DNA of 64,000 bases from Pseudovibrio sp. Tun.PSC04-5.I4 (GTDB taxonomy: Bacteria; Pseudomonadota; Alphaproteobacteria; Rhizobiales; Stappiaceae), in NCBI RefSeq assembly GCF_900104145.1, contig NZ_FNLB01000006.1, positions 1,385,001 through 1,449,000 on the forward strand. Direction: 5' to 3'. The first letter of the stretch is position 1; each line of letters starts with the position of its first letter. The notes under the pieces are model-generated. The model was not told the origin of the DNA. It saw only the letters and a program-made list of their open reading frames with translations, and did not search any database. The translations under genes and the position numbers were made by a program. Positions 56,492 to 64,000 of this stretch are shown here, one piece after another.

Positions 56492-58079
56492 TCAGCAGCC
56501 CGTCTTCCAAATGGAAGGCTTCGCGTATCCAGATCACATCAATGCCGCAGTTGAGCTCACCGATAAAATGGTGGATCGCGGCTTTGGTGATAATATTGCT
56601 CTCATCGGCAATGGACGAAAACGAACCTACAAAGAGCTGGCGGACTGGACGAACCGCATAGCACGCGCTTTGCAGGAAGATTATGGATTGGAGCCGGGCA
56701 ACCGCGTTCTCATCCGCTCAGCCAACAACCCGGCCATGGTCGCATGTTGGCTGGCAGCGACAAAAGCTGGTGCAGTGGTGGTCAACACCATGCCAATGCT
56801 GCGTGCTATGGAACTGGGGCAAATCGTTGACAAGGCTGAGATTAAACTTGCCTTGTGTGATTTGCGTCTCATGGAAGAGATGGAGCGTTGCCTTGGGCAA
56901 AACGATCACCTGACCAAAATTGTTAGCTTTGATGGTACTGCCAACTTTGCTGGCGAATTGGATCAGATCGCTCTGTCCAAACCGGTGCAGTTTGAAGCCG
57001 TTAAAACAGGCCGGGACGATGTCTGTTTGCTCGGCTTTACATCTGGTACGACCGGTCAGCCCAAAGCGACCATGCACTTCCATCGGGATCTGCTGATCAT
57101 TGCAGATGCCTATGCAAAAGAAGTGCTGGATGTTCAGCCATCAGATGTGTTTGTGGGCAGTCCACCGCTCGCCTTTACGTTTGGTCTGGGCGGTCTGGCG
57201 ATTTTCCCGCTGCGTTTTGGGGCAACCGCAACCCTGCTGGAAACGGCAGGGCCGAAGCAACTGATTGAAATCATTGAGACCTATAAGGCGACGATCTCCT
57301 TCACAGCACCGACAGCCTACCGCGCGATGATGGCAGCTATGGAAGAAGGGGCAGACCTGTCTTCCTTGCGTATTGCCGTCTCTGCGGGCGAGACATTGCC
57401 AGCGCCCGTGTTTGAGCAGTGGAAGCAAAAAACCGGCATTCCTATGTTGGATGGAATTGGCGCAACCGAAATGTTGCACATTTTTATTTCCAACCATTTG
57501 GAAGATGCTGCGCCAGCAACCACTGGTCGCCCAATCACCGGGTATTCGGCCAAAGTGGTCGATGGCAAAATGAAGGAAGTTCCACGCGGCACAGTTGGCA
57601 AACTCGCTGTGCGCGGACCAACCGGCTGTCGGTACATGGAAGATGAACGACAGCAGAAATATGTCCGGGATGGCTGGAACTTAACAGGTGATGCCTTTTA
57701 TCAGGACGAAAAAGGCTATTTCCACTTTGCCGCCCGCGCAGACGATATGATCCTCACATCCGGTTACAACGTTGCCGGACCTGAGGTAGAGGCTGCTCTT
57801 TTAAGCAGTCCAGAGGTGTCCGAATGTGCCGTTATAGGTGTAGCGGATGAAGCCAGAGGGCAGATTGTCGAAGCGCATGTGGTGTTGGTGGAGGACCACC
57901 CACGTGACGGGGATACAGTCAAACGTCTTCAGGACTATGTAAAATCCACTATAGCACCCTATAAATACCCGAGGTCACTCAAACTGGTAGAATCACTACC
58001 AAAAACCGCGACAGGCAAAATTCAAAGATTCCGCCTGAAGGAACAGCCAGTCGAGGATAAATCAGGGGAACTAATATGA
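56433..58079 (+). CDS. abmG: 2-aminobenzoate-CoA ligase (benzoate-CoA ligase family)
   Basis: A 548-aa adenylate-forming ligase, read from the ATG at 56433 (AGGGGGAGAG in front), overlapping the dehydrogenase by 59 bases. P-loop motif GFTSGTTGQPKATMH (about residue 201), GIGATEMLHIF (about 345), C-terminal hinge AARADDMILTSGYNVAGPEVE (about 430) and the catalytic Lys in PKTATGKIQRFRL (about 525). It activates the aromatic acid to its CoA thioester with ATP, the entry step. The substrate, anthranilate, is inferred from the operon partners. Confidence 0.87.
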   Translation: MLGPSAHRDTFTRDRLPPVDQQPVFQMEGFAYPDHINAAVELTDKMVDRGFGDNIALIGNGRKRTYKELADWTNRIARALQEDYGLEPGNRVLIRSANNPAMVACWLAATKAGAVVVNTMPMLRAMELGQIVDKAEIKLALCDLRLMEEMERCLGQNDHLTKIVSFDGTANFAGELDQIALSKPVQFEAVKTGRDDVCLLGFTSGTTGQPKATMHFHRDLLIIADAYAKEVLDVQPSDVFVGSPPLAFTFGLGGLAIFPLRFGATATLLETAGPKQLIEIIETYKATISFTAPTAYRAMMAAMEEGADLSSLRIAVSAGETLPAPVFEQWKQKTGIPMLDGIGATEMLHIFISNHLEDAAPATTGRPITGYSAKVVDGKMKEVPRGTVGKLAVRGPTGCRYMEDERQQKYVRDGWNLTGDAFYQDEKGYFHFAARADDMILTSGYNVAGPEVEAALLSSPEVSECAVIGVADEARGQIVEAHVVLVEDHPRDGDTVKRLQDYVKSTIAPYKYPRSLKLVESLPKTATGKIQRFRLKEQPVEDKSGELI

Positions 58080-59215
58080 AAAAACTACTTTCAGCCGGAG
58101 CAGCTGCCCTTCTGTGTTGCACAGCAGGCATAGCGCAAGCCGAAGTGAAAATCGGCATGATCACCACCCTTTCTGGTGGTGGTTCCACACTTGGTATTGA
58201 TGTGCGCGATGGATTTAAGCTGGCACTGAAACAATCTGGCACAACCGACGTTAAGCTTTTAATTGAAGATGACGCGCGTAAGCCGGATGTGGCCAAAAAA
58301 CTGGCCGACAAATTCATTCAAAAAGACAAGGTTGATATTCTGACCGGCATTATCTGGTCCAACCTTGCAATGGCGGTTGTTCCAGCGGCAACACGCAAAG
58401 GCACACTCTACATCAGCCCAAATGCAGGCCCATCTGCACTTGCTGGCAAGGCGTGTCACGAGAACTACTATAATGTTGCCTGGCAGAACGATAACCTCCA
58501 TGAAGCTATGGGCTCCCACGCCAACACGGCTGGCTACAAGAAGACCTTTATTCTTGCACCAAACTACCCAGCTGGCACCGATGCGCTGAAAGGCTTCAAG
58601 CGCATGTACAAAGGCGAGCTGACTGGTGAGCTGTTCACCAAGTTGGGTCAGGATGATTACGCCGCTGAAATCGCACAAATCCGCGCTTCTGGCGCTGACA
58701 GCTTGTTCTTCTTCCTGCCAGGCGGCATGGGCATTGCGTTCATGAAGCAGTATGCGCAGTCCGGCGTTGATGTGCCGGTCATGGGACCAGCCTTCTCCTT
58801 CTCGCAGGATATTTTGCCAGCGATTGGAGATGCTGCACTTGGCGTTGCTAACTCCTCCCAGTGGGGTAAGGATCTTGAAAACGACGTAAATGCGAAATTC
58901 GTGAAGGGTTTCAAAGAGACATACGGTCGTCTTCCATCCCTTTACGCATCTCAAGGCTATGATGCTGCAAACCTGATCCTGTCCGCAATGGCAAAAGCTG
59001 ATGTGAGCGACAAAGACGCGTTCCGTGCAGCACTCAAGCAGGCAGACTTCGCTTCCGTACGTGGCAAGTTTAAATTCGGCAACAACAACCACCCAATTCA
59101 GGACATTTATGTGCGTGAAGTGGTGAAGGAAGATGGTCAGATCACCAACAAAATCGTTGGTGTCGCAATCAAAGACCATCAGGACGCATATGCATCCAAG
59201 TGCCGCATGAAATAA
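58076..59215 (+). CDS. ABC transporter substrate-binding protein (branched-chain/aromatic acid type)
   Basis: A 379-aa periplasmic binding protein with a signal peptide (LLSAGAAALLCCTAGIAQAE, cleaved after AQA). It has the Peripla_BP_6 fold starting VKIGMITTLSGGGSTLGIDV, and SPNAGPSALAGKACHENYYN at about 121. It captures the aromatic acid for the LivHMGF-type importer encoded next. It overlaps the ligase stop by four bases (ATGA). Confidence 0.9.
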   Translation: MKKLLSAGAAALLCCTAGIAQAEVKIGMITTLSGGGSTLGIDVRDGFKLALKQSGTTDVKLLIEDDARKPDVAKKLADKFIQKDKVDILTGIIWSNLAMAVVPAATRKGTLYISPNAGPSALAGKACHENYYNVAWQNDNLHEAMGSHANTAGYKKTFILAPNYPAGTDALKGFKRMYKGELTGELFTKLGQDDYAAEIAQIRASGADSLFFFLPGGMGIAFMKQYAQSGVDVPVMGPAFSFSQDILPAIGDAALGVANSSQWGKDLENDVNAKFVKGFKETYGRLPSLYASQGYDAANLILSAMAKADVSDKDAFRAALKQADFASVRGKFKFGNNNHPIQDIYVREVVKEDGQITNKIVGVAIKDHQDAYASKCRMK

Positions 59216-59368
59216 ACTATCCTATTGGTTTGAAAATTAGACGGCGGGGGAATCCCAATCTCTCCCGCTGATCCCCTTCGCGTTGTCCTGAAATAACTCC
59301 AGTATTCGGAGAAGGTTGCGCATAATTTTGAACTATCAATGAAAAAGAAGCCTCGGGAATTTTCATAA
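59216..59368. other. 153-bp gap with hairpin between binding protein and permease
   Basis: A GC-rich hairpin (GGCGGGGGAAT...TCTCCCGCT near 59241-59268) sits just after the binding-protein gene. Such stabilising or attenuating stems are common here and explain why the binding protein is made in excess of the membrane parts. No T run follows, so it is not a strong terminator. Confidence 0.4.
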
Positions 59369-60289
59369 ATGACGGCAGCTTTGATTTTTGAGCAAGTGTT
59401 AAACGGGCTGCAGTTCGGTCTCACATTGTTTCTGATGGCAGCTGGCCTCACACTGGTATTCGGTGTGATGGGCCTCATAAACCTTGCTCATGGCTCACTT
59501 TATATGGTTGGCGCATTCTGTTGCGCATGGGTTACTCAGCAAACAGGATCGTTCTGGCTTGGGCTTGGCGGCGGTATTCTTGGAGCAGCTGTTGCAGGTG
59601 CGCTGGTTGAAATACTGGTGATCCGCAGGCTCTATGGCCGCGACCATCTGGATCAGGTACTGGCCACCTTTGCGCTTATTCTGATCTTCTCAGAAGGGAC
59701 GCGCATGGTGTTTGGTTCTATGCCGCTTTACCTGAATATCCCTAATGCACTCAGCGGAACCGTAGCTCTTCCGGGCATTGAGGCTTACTCGCTCTATCGC
59801 CTCTTCATCATTCTGGCAGCACTTACTGTGGCTGTGCTGCTTTATGGGCTCATCTCCAAAACCCGCCTTGGCATGCGTATCCGCGCCGGTGAGAGTGATC
59901 GGGAGATGATAGCCGCCTTAGGCGTTGATATCAAAACGCTTTACACCATCGTATTCGCACTGGGTGCAGCCATTGCAGGCCTTTCAGGCGCACTTGTGGG
60001 AGCCCTACGTTCCGTACAAGTCGGCATGGGGGAGCCAGTTCTCATTCTCGCCTTCGTGGTGATCGTGATTGGCGGTATCGGCTCCATCAAAGGCGCGTTG
60101 ATCGGCTCCATAATGATAGGTCTGGTCGATACCCTTGGCCGTATCTTCCTGCCCGTCTTCCTAAAATATTTTATGGAAAATTCCAGCGCAAACAGCGTCG
60201 GAGCTGCACTGTCATCCATGCTTATCTACCTGATGATGGCGGGCATTCTGGCTATTAAACCAAAGGGGCTCTTCAATGCAAGTAACTGA
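59369..60289 (+). CDS. Branched-chain-type ABC transporter permease (LivH-like)
   Basis: A 306-aa integral membrane protein with about eight hydrophobic segments. It has the family signature FGVMGLINLAHGSLYMVGAF (about 31) and the EAA-like loop GMRIRAGESDREMIAALGVD (about 167). It pairs with the next permease to form the channel of the importer. The next gene starts 14 bases before its stop. Confidence 0.9.
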   Translation: MTAALIFEQVLNGLQFGLTLFLMAAGLTLVFGVMGLINLAHGSLYMVGAFCCAWVTQQTGSFWLGLGGGILGAAVAGALVEILVIRRLYGRDHLDQVLATFALILIFSEGTRMVFGSMPLYLNIPNALSGTVALPGIEAYSLYRLFIILAALTVAVLLYGLISKTRLGMRIRAGESDREMIAALGVDIKTLYTIVFALGAAIAGLSGALVGALRSVQVGMGEPVLILAFVVIVIGGIGSIKGALIGSIMIGLVDTLGRIFLPVFLKYFMENSSANSVGAALSSMLIYLMMAGILAIKPKGLFNASN

Positions 60290-61301
60290 TACAGCTCCCA
60301 AACCCGTCGCTGGCATTAAGTTTAGCCGCGAGGGAATAATCAACCTGATTGTCATGGCTGTATTGCTGGCTCTGCCACTATGGGCTTCTTCAATCGGTGA
60401 GGATTATTACGTCAATCTTGCCAGTCTCATCACGATCTTTGCAATTGCAGGCGTCGGACTCAATTTCGCCATCGGTCAGGGCGGTATGGTCAGCTTTGGA
60501 CATGCGGCATTCTTCGGCATTGGTGGCTATACCACTGGTATTGCAGCCTTTCACAGCTTTGAAGAAACGCTTTTCATTGCCACACCATTTGCCATATCCG
60601 GCACCAATCAGATGCTGATTATCTGGATTGTGGCAATGGTTCTGTGTGGCATCGCGGCATTGGCCATTGGCGCAATTTCCCTGCGCACTGAAGGCGTCTA
60701 TTTCATCATGATCACGCTGGCATTTGCGCAGATGATCTACTACTTCGCCATCTCATGGCCGACCTATGGCGGAGATGACGGCCTGTCAATTTACCTGCGA
60801 AATCAAATCCCTATGGCAGATGCGGAAAACGCATTGACGTTCTTCCTCATCTGCTTTGTTCTGTTGCTGGCAGCCATATTCGTGTCGGCGAGGTTGTCCG
60901 GCTCCCGTTTTGGCGCGGCCCTTGGCACTGCGCGGATGAATGAGACCCGACTGGCGACATCCGGTATCGATCCATTCCCAATCAAACTAACGGGTTTCGT
61001 CATCTCTGCCATGATCACAGGTTTGGCTGGTGCTCTGCTTGCTGAATTAAATGGGTTTGTCGGCCCGTCTATGCTGTCTTGGCATCGCTCCGGCGAGATC
61101 ATGGTCTTCGTCATCCTCGGCGGTGTGGGACGTCTCTATGGCCCCGTTCTCGGAGCCGCTGTATTCGTGCTGCTGGAAACCTATATCGGTGAATGGACAG
61201 AGCACTGGCAGCTGTTACTTGGCTTTGCCTTACTGGGTGTCGTTCTGTTCGCCAGAGGTGGCGTAATGGGCCTGCTCGCAGGGAGGGCTCACCATGATTA
61301 A
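60276..61301 (+). CDS. Branched-chain-type ABC transporter permease (LivM-like)
   Basis: The product is 341 aa with about nine hydrophobic segments. The LivM signature GVGLNFAIGQGGMVSFGHAAFFG (about residue 60) and the cytoplasmic loop GSRFGAALGTARMNETRLAT (about 209) are present. It is the second membrane half of the importer and overlaps the ATPase gene by eight bases. Confidence 0.9.
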   Translation: MQVTDTAPKPVAGIKFSREGIINLIVMAVLLALPLWASSIGEDYYVNLASLITIFAIAGVGLNFAIGQGGMVSFGHAAFFGIGGYTTGIAAFHSFEETLFIATPFAISGTNQMLIIWIVAMVLCGIAALAIGAISLRTEGVYFIMITLAFAQMIYYFAISWPTYGGDDGLSIYLRNQIPMADAENALTFFLICFVLLLAAIFVSARLSGSRFGAALGTARMNETRLATSGIDPFPIKLTGFVISAMITGLAGALLAELNGFVGPSMLSWHRSGEIMVFVILGGVGRLYGPVLGAAVFVLLETYIGEWTEHWQLLLGFALLGVVLFARGGVMGLLAGRAHHD

Positions 61302-62043
61302 ACCGGTTCTTGAAGTCAAAGGCCTCCACAAATCCTTTGGCGCATTGCAAGCGACGAAAAACGTTAGCCTAAACCTAAAACCCAATGAAATTCATGCCCT
61401 TATCGGTCCGAACGGGGCTGGTAAATCAACTCTGATTGGCCAGATCGCAGGCTGGATTACACCCGACAGTGGCACCATTATTCTGGATGGTGAAGATGTA
61501 ACAATGGATCCTGTTGCAAGTCGATCCCGCAAAGGATTGGGCCGCAGTTTTCAGGTTTCATCATTGGCAATGGAGGTGAGCGCACGCCGCAATGTGATGC
61601 TCTCCGTTCAGGCCAGTCAGGGTTCTAGTTTCCAGTTCTGGAAGCAGATCAAATCTGATCTGGACCTACGCGAAACCGCTGGTCATTGGCTGAAAAAAAC
61701 TGGGCTTAACGGGCGAGAAGACATTGCTGTTTCAGAATTGTCTCATGGTGAGCGCCGTCAGGTGGAAGTGGCTTGTGCACTGGCATTGAAGCCTAAAGCG
61801 TTGTTGCTGGATGAACCGATGGCTGGGCTCGGCCCAACTGGTTCCATTCAGCTCACTGAATTCCTTGAGGAAATTCGCCCACAAATCCCGATCTTGCTCA
61901 TTGAGCATGACATGGATGCAGTGTTCAGACTAGCAGATCGCATCACCGTCCTCGTCAGCGGGGCAGCTATGCTCTCTGGTTCGGTTGACGAGATCCGCTC
62001 AAGCGCGCTGGTGCGAGAAGCTTATTTGGGGGAGGAAGCCTAA
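61294..62043 (+). CDS. ABC transporter ATP-binding protein (LivG-like)
   Basis: The product is 249 aa: Walker A GPNGAGKST (about 39), the LivG-specific insertion with GLGRSFQVSSLAMEVSARRN (about 86), signature LSHGERRQVEV (about 149) and Walker B ALLLDEPMAGLGP (about 168). It energises the importer with LivF. One-base overlap with the next gene (TAATG). Confidence 0.92.
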   Translation: MIKPVLEVKGLHKSFGALQATKNVSLNLKPNEIHALIGPNGAGKSTLIGQIAGWITPDSGTIILDGEDVTMDPVASRSRKGLGRSFQVSSLAMEVSARRNVMLSVQASQGSSFQFWKQIKSDLDLRETAGHWLKKTGLNGREDIAVSELSHGERRQVEVACALALKPKALLLDEPMAGLGPTGSIQLTEFLEEIRPQIPILLIEHDMDAVFRLADRITVLVSGAAMLSGSVDEIRSSALVREAYLGEEA

Positions 62044-62726
62044 TGCTTTTGGAAGTCAAAGGCTTAGAAGCCCATTATGGCGCAGCTCAGGCACTGTTTG
62101 GCGTCAACCTCACAATTAATGAAGGTGAAATGGTGGCAATGCTTGGCCGCAATGGCATGGGTAAATCCACCACCATCAGTTCAATTTGCCAGATGATAAC
62201 GCCGACCAAAGGCACAATTGAGTTTTGTGGTCAAACACTTAACCACATGCCCAGTCACAAGGCGGCTCGTCTTGGTCTGGGGTTGGTGCCAGAGGGGCGC
62301 AGGTGCTTTCCAAACCTGTCCGTTTTAGAAAACCTCACCGCTGCAGCGCGTAAGGGCGAGTGGACGCTAGAGCGTGTTTACAAGCTCTTTCCACGCCTCA
62401 AAGAGCGGAAAGGTCAAAGCTCAAACACCTTATCTGGTGGCGAACAGCAGATGCTGGCGATTTCCAGAGCATTGATGACAAACCCGAAATTGCTGATCCT
62501 TGATGAAGCAACGGAAGGTCTTGCACCTGTGGTGCGCGGGGAAATCTGGCAAGCCATCACGGTCCTGAAAAAGGAAGGTCTATCCATCCTAATCGTCGAC
62601 AAGACCTTGAAGGAGCTGCTGCCATTGGCTGACCAGGCCGTTATATTGGAAAAAGGCGAGACTGTCTGGGCGGGTCGACCTGACTCGTTGAGCGAAGAAA
62701 TGAAGGACAGATATCTTGGCCTTTGA
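62043..62726 (+). CDS. ABC transporter ATP-binding protein (LivF-like)
   Basis: The product is 227 aa: Walker A GRNGMGKST (about 36), LivF hallmark GLGLVPEGRRCFPNLSVLEN (about 78), signature LSGGEQQML (about 130) and Walker B LLILDEATEGLAP (about 150). Completes the five-component importer. The following gene overlaps by 11 bases. Confidence 0.92.
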   Translation: MLLEVKGLEAHYGAAQALFGVNLTINEGEMVAMLGRNGMGKSTTISSICQMITPTKGTIEFCGQTLNHMPSHKAARLGLGLVPEGRRCFPNLSVLENLTAAARKGEWTLERVYKLFPRLKERKGQSSNTLSGGEQQMLAISRALMTNPKLLILDEATEGLAPVVRGEIWQAITVLKKEGLSILIVDKTLKELLPLADQAVILEKGETVWAGRPDSLSEEMKDRYLGL

Positions 62727-63138
62727 GCGCACAATTCAAGTGATGTTCCAGCATTGCGATGCAGCTGGGATTGTCTTCTATCCCCGCTATTATGAAATGA
62801 TCAATCAGGTCGTTGAGGAATGGTTCGAGCAAGGTCTTGGAACCTCGTTCGTAGACATTCATATAAAACAAGGGGATGCAGTCCCCACGGCCAAAGTTGA
62901 AACTGAGTTCAAGAAACCCAGTGAGCTTGGCGACAAACTCTTATTCACGCTTGAGGTCACTAAGATCGGGCGCTCTAGTGTCCATCTTTTATTCACTGTC
63001 ACGTGCGGCGAAGAACTCCGGCTGACCAGTAAGTCCGTCATTGTTTACGTCAAAGGCTCTGAAAAGAAACCAGCAAGCTGGCCGGACGGCATCAAAGCGA
63101 ACCTCAATTTATTCCTGAAGGAAGAAGGACCTGCATGA
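62716..63138 (+). CDS. 4-hydroxybenzoyl-CoA thioesterase-family protein
   Basis: A 140-aa hotdog-fold thioesterase, from a TTG start. MFQHCDAAGIVFYPRYYEM (about residue 9) carries the conserved Asp of the 4HBT catalytic motif (D-x-x-GIVxYxxY). It would release CoA from dead-end or product aryl-CoA esters and so keep the CoA pool free. It overlaps ridA by four bases (ATGA). Confidence 0.88.
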   Translation: MAFERTIQVMFQHCDAAGIVFYPRYYEMINQVVEEWFEQGLGTSFVDIHIKQGDAVPTAKVETEFKKPSELGDKLLFTLEVTKIGRSSVHLLFTVTCGEELRLTSKSVIVYVKGSEKKPASWPDGIKANLNLFLKEEGPA

Positions 63139-63551
63139 CACAGCAGTCATTGTTTAAATTTTTGCAACCTGAAGGCTGGAAACCTGCATCTGGCTATGCA
63201 AACGGTATTATGGCAGAAGGAACACCAATTTTTCTGGGTGGACAGATTGGCTGGAATGGCCAGCAAGTGTTTGAAAGTGATGACCTTGTCGCACAAGTCA
63301 AACAGACACTTGAGAACATCAAAGAGATCCTCGCAGAGGCCGGTGCATCACCAGACAATGTGGTCCGCCTGACTTGGTATGTAGTTGATAAAAAAGACTA
63401 TTTATCCCGCCTGCGCGATGTTGGCGAGGCGTACCGCTCGGTCTTTGGAAAGCATTTTCCATCTATGACCATGATCCAGGTCGCTGATCTGGTGGAAGAT
63501 CAGGCCAAAGTGGAAATTGAAGCAACCGCTGTGTTGCCAAAAGCGGGATAA
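63135..63551 (+). CDS. RidA-family enamine/imine deaminase
   Basis: A 138-aa YjgF/RidA-fold protein. IFLGGQIGWNGQQVFESDD (about residue 33) and VVRLTWYVVDKKDYLSRL (about 76) are typical, but the catalytic Arg that follows the family's C-terminal VEIEA strand should be verified in an alignment. RidA hydrolyses reactive enamines and imines to ketones plus ammonia. Reduction of hydroxylated anthraniloyl-CoA gives an enamine, so this gene would supply the deamination step or scavenge its tautomer. That link is my inference. Confidence 0.85.
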   Translation: MTQQSLFKFLQPEGWKPASGYANGIMAEGTPIFLGGQIGWNGQQVFESDDLVAQVKQTLENIKEILAEAGASPDNVVRLTWYVVDKKDYLSRLRDVGEAYRSVFGKHFPSMTMIQVADLVEDQAKVEIEATAVLPKAG

Positions 63552-63557
63552 CAGAAG

Positions 63558-64000
63558 ATGCGGGACTGGGACGCGGCCTATCATAACTCTGGTGTCGTAC
63601 CAAATGCAGGAGAGCTGTTTGACCAATGGGTTGAACGCTCTAAGGCATTTCGCGAGACCTCGGAAAATCAACTGGACATTGCCTATGGCAGCGGTGAGCG
63701 CGAGAGGTTCGACCTCTTCCTGCCAAAGGGCACAGAGCCAAAAGGCCTGGTCTTTTTCGTGCATGGTGGCTACTGGAAGGCCTTCGACAAAACAGCTTTC
63801 AGTCATCTGGCAAAAGGTGCTGTTGAGATGGGATATGCCGTTGCAATTCCATCCTATGACCTTTGTCCTGATACGAAAATTCACAATATAACCAAACAGA
63901 TGCAGTCAGCCCTTGAAGTCGCATCTGAGCACGTTAAAGGACCGATTTACCTCAGTGGCCACTCCGCTGGCGGGCATCTCGTTGCGCGGTTAGGTTGCCA
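63558..64000 (+). CDS. Alpha/beta hydrolase, kynurenine-formamidase-like (cut by the window end)
   Basis: It starts at the ATG at 63558 (AACAGAAG upstream) and remains open at base 64000, so only the first ~147 residues are seen. It has MRDWDAAYHNSGVV, the oxyanion-hole motif VHGGYWKAF (about residue 63) and the nucleophile elbow YLSGHSAGGHL (about 132). HGGYW with GHSAGG is characteristic of arylformamidase-like alpha/beta hydrolases. It may deformylate N-formylkynurenine or N-formylanthranilate and so feed tryptophan-derived anthranilate into this operon. Confidence 0.75.
   Translation, partial: MRDWDAAYHNSGVVPNAGELFDQWVERSKAFRETSENQLDIAYGSGERERFDLFLPKGTEPKGLVFFVHGGYWKAFDKTAFSHLAKGAVEMGYAVAIPSYDLCPDTKIHNITKQMQSALEVASEHVKGPIYLSGHSAGGHLVARLGC

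Noticed and set aside
58259..59179. 306-codon minus-strand frame opposite the binding protein
   Set aside because: Antisense shadow; composition rich in Cys, His and Val is typical of antisense frames.

Overview
The window is alphaproteobacterial. Moderate GC content, the synteny rlpA–dac–tmk–holB–metG–tatD–MBL hydrolase, and the marine-type aromatic-acid cluster suggest a Stappiaceae/Pseudovibrio-like bacterium. This is an inference from gene order and style, and no 16S gene is present.

Region A (1-5150) is the end of a prophage. It holds a lysis cassette (SAR endolysin, Rz-like inner spanin, nested Rz1-like lipoprotein, small membrane protein), then a moron-like pentapeptide-repeat K+ channel and small hypothetical genes. 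It stops at a copy of the 3' end of a tRNA-Ser gene.

Region B (about 5197-42495) is a ~37.3-kb integrated island. It is bounded by a 36-bp perfect repeat (5197-5232 and 42460-42495) lying over the 3' end of the intact tRNA-Ser(UGA) at 42487-42576. A tyrosine integrase sits just inside the left end. Next come a minus-strand block of small, translationally coupled phage-type genes with a C5-cytosine methyltransferase (6862-11808), a CI/Cro-like divergent switch (13487-14260), and a plus-strand block with a second methyltransferase, two replication-type winged-helix proteins and a NusG paralogue (14631-17974). Decayed remains of a phage packaging module follow (HNH, G-rich cos-like tract, small-terminase-like HTH). 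The rest is cargo: a type I restriction-modification cassette with a DUF6880 protein and a YgjP-type metalloprotein, flanked by ~107-bp direct repeats (18721 and 28703); an AAA ATPase/RloB (AbiL-like) pair whose rloB is frameshifted; an IS66-family element whose tnpB is split by a complete group II intron, beside an inverted IS66 fragment; an unknown 206-aa gene; and an unrecognised two-gene operon (4-TM membrane protein plus 773-aa soluble protein) next to the right att site. The island reads as a phage-derived defence island or possibly an oversized satellite.

Region C (42578-50626) is core chromosome: RlpA-like lipoprotein, a D-Ala-D-Ala carboxypeptidase homologue lacking its catalytic Ser and KTG motif, thymidylate kinase, DNA polymerase III delta', MetRS, TatD and a metallo-beta-lactamase-fold hydrolase.

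Region D (50745-64000) is one long plus-strand operon for the CoA-dependent aerobic catabolism of 2-aminobenzoate (anthranilate). It encodes a fused FAD monooxygenase/OYE reductase, SDR, MarR regulator, enoyl-CoA hydratase, acyl-CoA dehydrogenase, aryl-CoA ligase, a five-component branched-chain-type ABC importer, a 4HBT thioesterase, a RidA enamine/imine deaminase and a kynurenine-formamidase-like hydrolase cut by the window edge. A near-perfect palindrome upstream of the first gene is a good candidate operator for the MarR protein.
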